From: Nymphaea colorata
Lineage: Eukaryota; Streptophyta; Magnoliopsida; Nymphaeales; Nymphaeaceae
Assembly: GCF_008831285.2 (NCBI RefSeq)
Contig: NC_045147.1
Span: 18,888,854-18,952,853 of the forward strand
Direction: 5' to 3'
DNA: 64,000 bases
Notes under the pieces: model-generated
Databases searched by the model: none
What the model was told of the DNA's origin: nothing
What the model saw: the letters and a program-made list of their open reading frames with translations, nothing else
Shown: positions 27,801-39,800 of the stretch, piece after piece
Layout: each line of letters begins with the position of its first letter
How positions within the stretch are numbered: position 1 is the stretch's first letter
Program-made: the position numbers and the translations under genes

Positions 27801-30800
27801 TGGTGTCTTCCACCTCTAGTTAATTGATTGTTCCTTGTAAAGCTATCTCAAAAGCTGCTATGAAGCTGATTGAAATTTCCTTTGTATGGTTTCTTACTTT
27901 CTTTTGAAGGTAACAAGCATCTAAATGACATGCAGGCTGCATTTCCAGCAAAAGAGAGAAGGTTGGAAGCTTTAATTTTATGTGAGAAGGAGGTCTTCCT
28001 GTACCTTGACGAGAATTTGAAGCTTAAACCACAGTTTATGTCTGATAAAGTTACTCCTGTTGATGAACTGGATGAGATGCACCAACGTGTAAGCCTCTGC
28101 TGGTGCACCTTGTGAGAAGACAGATGCAATTTCTATTCTCATTTGATGCCTTGTGATCTTCAGTTCTACAATGGTGGTGTTGCTTGTAATTATAATAATG
28201 TTAAGAAGTACCAGAATAGTAGTAACAGAAAAAGAGGCTGCACTATGAAAGTTTATAGCAATCATAATTATCTTCTTAAATGTTTTATTTGGAACGTTTG
28301 GTTTTTTTAGAAGATTGAAAAGCAGAGCCAAGTATGCTCATTACATTAAGTTGCATGTTCTTGTGGAGTTGTTCTTACCAGTTAAAGTGACTTTCTATTT
28401 CAGGTAATTGCTTCATCATTGCTGGCATTAGCTGCACTAGTTAATATGTTCCTGGGAATGCAGTACCAAAGAACAGATTTTGAAAGTATAACCTTGGAAC
28501 CAAAAGTTGCTGCAAAAGCCCGAGAAATCGCCTTGGCTTCTGCTGAGCAGATCTTTTGCACTCAGAAGAGCTTCCTGGAGTTCCTCAACTCTCAGAATCC
28601 AGGAGTTCGTTTGGCTGCATATTCTGTAATAGGAAGCTATGTTAAACATATGCCTAGTGTTTATAATGATGGAAACATGAAAGAGACTGCATCTGCTATT
28701 CTTGGGTCATTCCAAGAGAAGAATCCAACATGTCACTCCTTGATGTGGGATTCAATACTCCTATTCACTAGAAGATTTCCTGAGAGTTGGTCAACTGGAA
28801 TTATCCACAAGATTGTGTTTCCTCGCTTTTGGGAATTTTTGAGAAGTGGGTGTTATGGGTCACAGAGGGTTTCTTACCCAGTATTAGTCCTTTTTTTGGA
28901 CTCCATACCTCTCAATGTTATATCTTGGGAGAAATTTTTGGACAACCTTTTTGAGAATCTATGGGCTGGCAGAAACCTCTCTCTTACCTCATCTGAAGAT
29001 CGTTCTGCATTTTTCAAAGCCATTGAGGAATGCTTTCTGTGGGCAATTAACAATGTACCAAGGTTAGTTTGTAATATGACATGCGTTGTTTTGGCATAGA
29101 TAAGTCGGTGGTTGGAGGCTTTTCAGTTCTTTTCTAATCCAACTTGCTAACTAGGTAGATCTTTTCCTTAAAATTTGAGTTATGTTAATTCTTATATCTA
29201 AAAGATAAAAAAAAATCTCATATTTGAGATCTCTTTTCTCTTCTTTTGCAGATTTGCTGATGGGTCAAACATTGACCAATTTGAACTGAGGCTTGTGGAG
29301 AAGGTTCTTGTCGAGCTTTTATGGCATGATTATATTTTTCCAGTTTACTCTACCCGTCCATGTGAACTTACATATAGCAAGCTTGGAAGTTCAGAAAAAG
29401 ATAACGTTCAAAGTTGTGGAAAGGGGCCATCAGATGCTTTGAATACCAAATATTCTGCAAATTATATTCAGGAATTAGGGGATCACATTGTAGAGATGGC
29501 AGCTGCAATTTTCTCTAAGAGTTCTAGGTTGTTGGTTACATTTTCTACAGCATTTCTGCATGATTGCATTAACATCATCAAGCAAGCAGAGCTGGGTGTC
29601 TTTCCTGAACTTGCTGAACGACTTGGAAATTTTTTGGTGTTGCTTGCAAAACAAAACACAGAAGCTGCGGGCAAGTGGCCTTTGCATCACTTTGCAGGGC
29701 CTTTAATGTCTAAATCCTTTCCACTAATAAGATCTTCTGTAAGTGCTAAGTATAATTAATACTTTTGGTTACGTGTTGTAGGAAGTTGCTTTGTAATGTT
29801 TGTTATTATTTCAGTTTTTCTCACTCTTCTGCCATGAGAAGGCAGCGAGGCTTTTTTGGGCAAAAACTTTTCTGAATAGCTTGGACTTGTCATGAGTGTT
29901 ACCAGATCTTGTCCAAAACATGCATCTTTTACTTCTTCCAACCTTGTGAAAAGAAATTCAAGAAGATCTTTCAATTGCTCTATTTTGCTTACCAGACAAT
30001 TTGGTTTCCATGGAAAATATTATTTGTCCAATGTTTGAAAATTTGTATGTATAAATATGTAATATCTATGAAAAGAATTATTTGTTTAATGTTTTAAATT
30101 TCGCACATAGAGAATTATGGAGTGACATATGGATACTACAAGATGTCTTCCGGAGGTTGTTGACGGCTTATTGTGTTTTGCTTCTAGCTTGCACATGATT
30201 CTGTGTTCTATACTCTTTATTTTTTTATGGTTCTATTTTGATCTTGCAGGATTCACCTAATGCTGTTAAACTTTTGTCTGTAATTGTTGAAAATTTTGGA
30301 TCAAAAGAAACTATCTTGGAATGTGCATCGGATAACAGTGAAGAGTTTCAGCTCCAATGCGATGGAGAAGGGGAAAGCAGTTTGAAATCTAACCATTTTG
30401 TTCAGGTTTTCAATCATGTTTTTGTGCCATGGTGCCTAACTGAAATCAAATCCTCCACAACTGCAAGAATGGATTTGTTACTTGCATTAATTGACAATGA
30501 GTACTTTGCTGAGCAATGGGGTAGTATTATTTCTTTCCTTACCACATGCCAGCAGTCTCAGAGTTGCTCATGGATTTCGAATATGGATTGTGTAACTATG
30601 TTGGCAATGCTTGTCGAGAGAATTAGGTATCGAACTGGTCGCAAGTATGGAACTGGTAGTCAGTTGGAGTTTAACATGGAATCCTGGCAGCATGATTGTT
30701 TGGATTCAGCTGCAGTTTTGATTGCCACTGCTCCTCCCTCTGCACACCAAACTTATGTGCTTTTCCTTTGGTATGTAGTTAGCCATTAGAAGGTGATATT

Positions 30801-33800
30801 TTGATTGGTTGTTCTGTTCTTTCCGATGTATTGTCATCTTTGAATTGCTATGCCTTCCTAGGTTTTTCAGCATGAACACTATTATGTATATTCACAAGGC
30901 GAAACTGAAAAATTTCTGTGATTAAGAGCCAAACTTCTGCATATTTTAGCAAGCTTTCACCAGTGGGTGAGTCTAGAAATGTCAAACATTGGGAAAAACA
31001 ACCAAGATGGTGACATTTTTTAAGGATATGGATTTTGGTCATTGTTCAGTGGTAGTATACACATCGAAACTATTTAGCTGTTTCACCGGTAAACCTGCTT
31101 TGCAAGCACCAAATTTGTATATTTTGTTTGTGGATGATGCTGTCTTTTGTTCTTTCCTCCTTTTAGGTAAGGAAATACACAAGAGTGGGAATTGTAATTG
31201 GAACCAACAGATGCTTAAAAGATCAAGTGGTAGTATTTATAAAGAATCAACATTCTTAGGGGATATTAAGGTGCACAGACATATGGTTGCTGAATGAATT
31301 TTCAAACAGCTATTGTGTCCTTTTTACTGAGCTCATGCTTCATTTGGTTTACTGGCTTGTTTTCATCATGACACTGACTATAACTGAATGAATTTTCAAA
31401 GTGCTGTTGTGTCCTTTTTGGCTTCATGCTTCATTTGGTTTAAGGGCTTATTTTTCCTGCTGAAGAGTTATCTTAGTCTCAGATTTTCTCTTTTAGTAAC
31501 CTGGAAGATGGTAGAGGAAAGGAAATTGCAACCAATTAATATGTTCAACATCATCCTTAAAGCTTTGCACATGGACAATGTCTGGTTGCATGCCCATGAT
31601 TTGATGTGCATATGTACTTGTTAGGAAACTGAAGCAGGTTTTGCATATTTTTGTATGGATTAGTACATTTTTAATAAACTTTTTTATGTCAATGGTTTGT
31701 GATTCGAACATATCAAGTGATTTGTTCTTTTCGACTAAAAGCTGAAGCATCTTTCCATGTATGTTGTATGTTGAGAACAATTTTGACCTTGCAAGATAAA
31801 CCCATATCACATACCCTCACATCTACAAAATGCATTTTAACATAGCCTTAAAGCATTGCTTGCTGCCTCTACCATTTCCTGAACTTCTATTAGTTTGCCC
31901 TCTATTTCTAAGGCAGGAAGAAAGTTCAATTTTCTTTTTGTGGAGGCTGTTTCATTACCTAGGTTTTCTGATCTTTATGAAAGAAGACAAAAATATGGAT
32001 AGCTCTGAGTCATTGGATAGACTCTGATTCTTGCTTGAGCGCCCTCTCACTGGTGTTATCACTGAGGTGACATTTACATACTGCTTCATTGATCATACCT
32101 CTTTCTTAGTGATTGATGCTATTCTCTTCGTCAAAAGCTTGTTTACAAGTATATGCTGTCTGCATCAGCATGTGGATAGTTCTTGTCCATCATTTCAGCA
32201 TAATAAAGCAGTATTATGTATTGTTCCAGACATCCAGCATGAAGTTTATTAACCATATTTCTATCTTCAAGAGGTATGGGTAGAATAAATTTGAATCTGT
32301 CAAGCTTATCACTTTGATTGATCTTATGTGTAAGGATTTGTAAACTCAGTGCCTCCAAAAGACGGTTTGTAACTTCTGAGCTTGATCTGTTCTTAAAGGG
32401 TTGTTTGATTCTTTTGTTGAAGCTGAGCTTTCTTCTGAATTTTAACTGTATTTGTGGATCCGAGTCACATATACTCTTCTTTGACTTTGTCCTATTTGCC
32501 TTGATCGTCTGGTTCATTTTCTGGTCACTTTCTTTATCAGTTTATACCTTTTTCTATGCATGTTGTGTCTTCAGAATGGGCTTCAGTATTGTCTAAATAT
32601 CTGATGTTGGCAGTGCATTTATTATTTCACATTGATGAAATTGTCGTATTGATCTGCAGCGCAGTTCTTGGTGGCATCGCAGAAGGTGTTAACTTTACTT
32701 TTATTTCCAAAGAATCCATAATTTCTGTCTATGAGGAGCTCCTTGATAAAGTTGTCCCTCTGTTTGTGGTTTCACCATTTACATGGGCTATCCATGCAAG
32801 TAGTTTGATATCCTGCAGAAAAAGGAGGGACATGATTTGTATATCAAGGCCATTTCATGAGATTCTTGAGATGGCTAAATTTGCCTTTCAAGTTCTTGAT
32901 GGTAGTCTTCTTTGCCTTAAGATGTTGGATGGAGAAAGTGAGTTGGTTCCATGTATTTTAGCTGCTGTCTTATTGATTGATTGGGAATGCGGCATGATGG
33001 CATCAGTAGCATTAAACGGGAGGCAGGACCAAATTAAAAATCACACTGATACAAATTCACCTTCAACTGGTATGAGACAGAAAAATATTTTAATAGCTGA
33101 ACTTCATTCCATGTTGGCACTTGGAGAATCTGTGCATGCTCTTCATTGTAAAATTGTTATTCGCTTTTGGGAAAGTCTCAGTAAATTTACTGCTCAGAAA
33201 GTGCAAGAGATCTTGCTTCAAACTGTTAGGCTCGCTGTCATTTCAAGTGATGACTTTGACACAGAGAAAATTTGCATAGTGTGTTCAAGTTGGGTTCTGG
33301 ACATTCTTGGTCTCATGGGCAATGATGAAGCCGAACAGCAGATTATGCTGGACAAATTGCTATCACCAAGCAAGTCTTGGCCACTTTGGGTGGCTCCTCA
33401 AGCCGACGAAACAACAAGAGGGCCAGTCCTTGTAGCTGAAAGTCCAAATATTGATGTTTATGTAAGTAAGCTACTTCAGTATGTAAAGTTTTAGTCACAG
33501 ATGTGTTGTCAGTTATTTTTTAGGTGATTGTAAATCCCTTTACTTGTTTTAGATGATGATGTTTCTCTTTTTCCTTTTTGTTGGATTTCGAGGGCTTTAA
33601 CTGAAGATCCTAAAACTTGGTCATAGAAAGAAACTAAGAAAGTTATTTTAAGTTTCTTTAAATCAGGCTTGGATTCCTTTTCATTTCTCTTTTAATCAAT
33701 GTACAAAGGTATGTAATTTGGGAAATTGGGATTTTCCCGGGTAGTTCATGTCTGGCTGGTCAAATTTATATGATTCTATTTCACATGAAAACACTACGTT

Positions 33801-36800
33801 ATTTATCATTTACTAAGTTAAATTATGCGAAACCAGAGTCTGGCTGTACTTATTTTGCAATGGGAAACAGAGCAATTTGATGTCATAACTTTCTATTTTT
33901 TAATCCAAGTTACATGATCGTTGTTGGATCTTATGTTTTAGTCTTTTAGATGATTGACCTGTGCATGCAAAGTAAGCCTGGGCATTGGAAAAAAATCAGC
34001 CCCGGCCTGAATCAGCCGGATTTATTTTTTTAATATTATTTTTATTTAATAATGATACATATTTTATTATTAAAAAATTTTATATTTAAAAATTTTATTT
34101 TATATTTAAATTTTTGCTTTTTTTAACCGGGCCGGGCCCAGGCTTGGATGTCGGGTATCGGGCCAGGCCCGGACTCGATTTTCTGGGTGTTGGGCCGTCC
34201 CAGGCCAGCCCGATGCCCAGGCCTAATGCAAAGATGGTGAGGAAACTGTTAGCGTATGGAGGTTCGGGTCTATTCAGACCCGATCCACTTGTTTTCTAAT
34301 CCACACGCCTAAACATACTAGGCGGTGGCACATCTGTAAATGTTATATAATTTGTGTACATTTTGTTATAACCTGATTAGGTTTATTCTTTAATATAGCT
34401 TAAGGATCACACGGCTAAAACTGCTGTGACCCTCTTTCTCCATTTGTCTTCTCTTCTACTTCTTCTTCTCATTCTAGCAGATTTCAGACGGAGAGACGTG
34501 CATAAGCAAAGATTCTTACATGGTATCAGAGCCAGGTTCCCTCGTCCTCCGGTGAGTGGTTTCAGTTTGACGTGATTATCCCTAATCTGCCCTAAGTACT
34601 CATTTCTGGCGTGGATATCCCTCATTTCTGTTTTTGCCTTGAATCTTGTGTGGTTTGCCCTAAATCCATTTGCCCTAATTTCAGTCCGTTTTTTGCCCTA
34701 ATTCTGTTTTCTGCCTCAATTCTGTTTTCTGCCCTAATTCTGTTTTCTGCCCTAATTCCGGTCCGTTTTTGCCCTAATTCTGTTTTCTGCCTCACGTTGT
34801 CTGCCCTAATCATCTTTATTCAGTCATGGATCAGCCGACGCCCTCTCTTCTATCCTCCAGTTTTCTCTCCCAACTTATTTCCCAAAAATTGAATCATAGT
34901 AACTATTTGACTTGGAAACATCAAATTGTTCCATTTATTAAAAGTCATAGACTCTATGGGCATATCGATGGCACTACTCCAGCACCTCCAAAATATATTT
35001 ACCGTGAAGTGAAGAAGACCGTAGTGGGAGATCAAGCTATTGGGGCTTCGGCTGGAAGTGAAACTAGCATTGAATATGATACTCTTACGGCAAGTAATCC
35101 TGAATATGATGTTTGGCTGGCCCACGACCAGTCACTTGTCGCATATATTACTTCTACCTTGTCAGAGGAGGTATTAGGAGGCATTGATGATGATTTGACA
35201 GCCTTTGAATTGTGGTCTACCCTTGCCACAACGTATTCTCAAGTATCGGAAGCACGGTTTCTGCAATTAAGAAGACAATTTCAGGATATCAAGCGTGGGA
35301 CGCGTACAGTTTTGGAATATCTGAATGAAATCAAAAATGTAAGTGATCAACTTGCTGCCATTGGACATCCTGTCAGCGATAAAGACAAAGTGCAACAAGC
35401 CTTGAGTGGCCTGGGAACAGAGTTTGATATTTTTTGCACAGCCTTGGAGGTTTTACCTATCCTCCCATCTTTTGAAGATCTGAAAGCCAAGTTATTTCAA
35501 CACGAAGCTAGTCGTGTCCAGCGACAGAATTTGACTTCTCCCAACAGCCACAATATATTGATTACAGGAACACATGCATTGCAAGGGAATCGTACTCGAC
35601 CTTGGACTCCTCAGGCAGGAATGGGAAGAGGGATTCTCCCAACACCACCAGGCATGAATACTACTGCTGCCACATCTAGAAGGGTTCCAACTTGCTTTTA
35701 TTGTAATAAGAGGGGACATGTGAAATCAGAATGTTGGCACAATCCTCAGAATAAGAATAATCAAGTCAGGCGTGAAAACAAGGCAGCAGCAGGGTCCGTT
35801 TCATCCTCATCTAGCTCAAATCCAACATCAAATGTTTCATCGGAGGTGCAACAACTTCTTATGACAGCCTTATCTAAGCTCCACTTGAAGCAAAATGAGC
35901 AAGGAGAGTGGTATGTGGACTCTGGAGCAGCAGCCCATGTTACTGGTGACACAGGTACTTTATCTAGTGTTTTCCCTTATTTAGATCAAGGCTCAGTTGT
36001 CACGGGAGATGGTTCCCATCACACAATATCGCATATTGGAAATGCACAAATATCTATGGGTTCCTCTTCCATTCCATTAAAGGATGTCCTTGTTGTTCCA
36101 AGTGTTAAGAAAAATATTATCTCAGTGTCCAAACTGATTGATGATACTCACTCCTTTGTTGAATTTACACCGTCTTCTGTTTATGTCAAGGATGCTCGAA
36201 CCAAGAGGACGTTCGCTGAGGGCACTCGCAAAGGTGACATGTATGTTCTTGAAGAAGCTCCAAAGTTGTCAAAATCTCACTCTTCAGATCCATCCTTTTC
36301 AATTCATAGTGAAATCAATGTCGCAGAATATAATAAGCCATCCATTTGGCATGGTCGGTTAGCTCATTGTAGTCAGTCTTTTGTTCGAAGTCTTGTTGCA
36401 GACGGGCTCTTAGATAAGTCCAGTCTGAGTTCAGTCAGTGAGTCCAGCATGTGCTCGAGTTGTCATCTCTGTAAGAGCCATGCCCTTCCTTTTCAATTAA
36501 TAAATAAAAGAGCTTCAAAGGTTTTTGACACTATACATTGCGATGTTTGGGGGCCTGCTCCAATTCCTTCTTCTTCTGGGAGTAGATATTATGTTATTTT
36601 TATTGATTCATATTCCCGATATACTTGGATTCACTTCATCAAACACAAATCAGAAGTCTTCCGCCTGTTTACTCAATTTCATGCTTTGGTTCGGAACAAA
36701 TATTCCAGCAATATTGTGCATTTTCAATGTGATGGTGGTGGTGAATTTATTTCTAATGAATTTACTGAGTATCTACTAGATAATGGGATCACTAGACAAA

Positions 36801-39800
36801 CTTCATGCCCGCATACACCTCAGCAAAACGGAATTGCTGAAAGGAAACATAGGCATATTGTTGAAAGCGCCCTTAGCATGATGCATGACACAGACTTACC
36901 TATGACATTGTGGACCGAGACTTTTCATACAGCTGTTCATGTTATAAATCGACTGCCATTGGCTTTGCTTGATGGAAAATCTCCATTTTTTCTATTACAT
37001 CAAGAACAGCCGTGTTATGAAGATTTACGTGTTTTTGGATGTGTGTGCTATGTACATGTTGATGTTTTCTTACGAAACAAATTTCAAGATCGTGCTGTTT
37101 TGTGCAGATTTATAGGGTATGCAGAAAATTACAAGGGTTATAGGTGTTACAACCCTAAAACTGGGCGTGTACATATTTCACGGCATGTTGTTTTTGATGA
37201 AAGCAGGTTACAGGACTCCAAGGCAACTTCTTTAACACTCAAGGACAAAAATGAGGTTTATGATACTTGGTTACATGCTGAAATCTTAAGACAAGGGGCG
37301 GAAAAGTTGAATGAACACAAGGAGCAAGCTGTTAATGAACCCGAAACACCTGTCAGTAGCTCCTTGGACAGCGTGCCTCCATTTCCTCAACCCAATGATC
37401 CACCTCCATATAATCGATTTTCAGGCCTGGTGTATTCTAGGCGATCAGTTCCTACGGCAGAACCTACCGCAGTTCCACGCCAGTCACAACGCGTGAGACA
37501 TCCTATTGATAGATGGGTGAGCTATAATACTTTTTCTTTGGATTTTCAGTTGTTTATGACAGAAGCTATGTCACACGGATACGGCTGGGAAGGTCAAGTA
37601 CCGGCGTCGACACGCCGACACGGGGATCCCGACACGGGGACACCGTAGGATACGTTTTGGATCGGGTCTGGGTCAGACCCGATCCAAACCAACCCGATTT
37701 TCTTTTAAACCGTCGTTTTCTCTTTACGCGACTTTACCCTCCGACAGTCGACTTTCCTTACCTCGACGACTTCCACGGCAGCACAGTTCGGCAATGGCGG
37801 GCGACGGCGACGGCGACATCTGGTGGCGTCCGGCGGCAGCCGGTGACAGACAGGTAAGTGTTTTATCTATTATTTTCGACATTAGAAGTTAGGGTTTCAA
37901 CTTTCATTTGGGGATTTTTTAGATTGGGTATTTCTTACCGATTTTGGGATGTTTTGGTTTGAAGATTGGACGGTTAAGGATCCTATTCTTCACTGCTATG
38001 TGCGATATTTTCTTTTTTTTGTTTGATTTTGGGATTTGGGGATTTTGCCGATTTGGGGATTTTGCCTTCGTTGTTGTTGATGATGCTAGATATGTAGCCT
38101 TCGTTGTTGTTGATGATGCTAGATATGTAGCCTTCGTTGTTGTTGATGATGCTAGATATGTAGCCTTCGTTGTTGTTGATGATGCTAGATATGTAGCAGG
38201 TTCAGCTACATAGTCGATCGCAGCTAGATATTATAGATGAACTCGGCTGTTGTTGGGAAATTAATGATTCTATTGGCTTCTAGCATGCAATCTAGATGGC
38301 ATTAACATATAAAATGTTAATTTTAGAAGTTTATAACATGATAGTATGCATATTTCCTCGGTTGTTTTATTTCAGACGTTTTATGTTCATTATATGTTTT
38401 GTAACTGCATGTTTATGTTCATTATATGTTTAATGTAGTATGGCGAGGAAAGGAAAAACAGTGTCTCAGTCTCAACCTACAAGTTGTGGTTCTGGAGGTT
38501 CTGGATCAGCTGCGTCTATTGCACAGCCACTTTGTTTGAGACTTTCTTGCTTATGTCTTAGCAGTTATCACTTTTGAGATTGGTGATGAACAATGTTTTG
38601 TTTGAGACTTTCTTTATTATCATTTTTAATTTTTTTGAATATAATATTCGCCGTATCCGCGTATCCTAAAATTTGAAAATTGCCGTGTCCCCGTACCCGT
38701 ACCCGTATCCATAGGATACCCGTACCCGTATCCGTGTGACATAGGACAGAAGTCAACAAAAAGGTGGAACCAAAATCTTATCACCATGCGAGTAAGGAAA
38801 AATGTTGGGTTGAAGCTATGAATGAGGAAATGGCAGCCTTACATGAATGTCAAACTTGGCAGATTGTTCCTCGTCCAAATACTAAGAATGTTGTAGGTTC
38901 TAAGTGGGTTTACAAGCTGAAATATAAGCCAGATGGTAGCATTGATCGACATAAGGCGCGTCTTGTGGCACGCGGGTTCACTCAACAATATGGGGAAGAT
39001 TATGATGAAACATTCAGTCCAGTTATCAAGATGGGAACAATACGCGTGATTATTTCTCTTGCAGTCTCATATGGGTGGCCTCTTTATCAGTTAGATGTTA
39101 AAAATGCATTTCTTCATGGGATTCTTAAGGAGGAGGTCTATATGGAGCAACCCCCTGGCTATACTACTCATGATCCTCAACAATGGGTTTGTAAATTACA
39201 AAAATCTCTATATGGGTTGAAGCAAGCTTCTAGATCATGGTTCGATCGTTTTTCTCATCATATACAACAAGTTGGTTTTCTCCGAAGCTCTCTCGATCAC
39301 TCTTTGTTTATCTATCATTCCGGAGAAGCTACCACTTGGTTGCTTATATATGTTGATGATATTGTTATCACTGGGAACTCGACATCACATATATCCTATG
39401 TTAAAAATATGTTGAAGCAAGAATTCAAGATGAAGGATCTTGGCGAATTACGGTATTTTTTGGGTGTTGAGCTTGACAGGACAAATGATAGATTGACTCT
39501 TACGCAGCACAAGTATACCCTAGATGTTTTGGACAAGGCAGGCATGACTAATTGCAAACCCATAACTACTCCTAGTGTTCTAAACACTAAGTTGACTTCA
39601 TCTGATGGAACTGCAGCATATTCCGATCCTACATTCTATCGCAGCATTGTTGGTATGTTACAATACCTCACTTTTACTCGCCTAGATATAGTATATGCTG
39701 TAAATCAGATTTCTCAGTTCATGCATGCCCCCACAGAAGGACATATGGATGCCGCTAAGCGGATATTACGGTATCTCAAAGCTTCTCTTGGAGATGGACT

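Noticed and set aside
37566-37648. Extension of the copia ORF into the hAT element
   Set aside because: The final 27 codons are translated transposon end, not part of the ancestral polyprotein.
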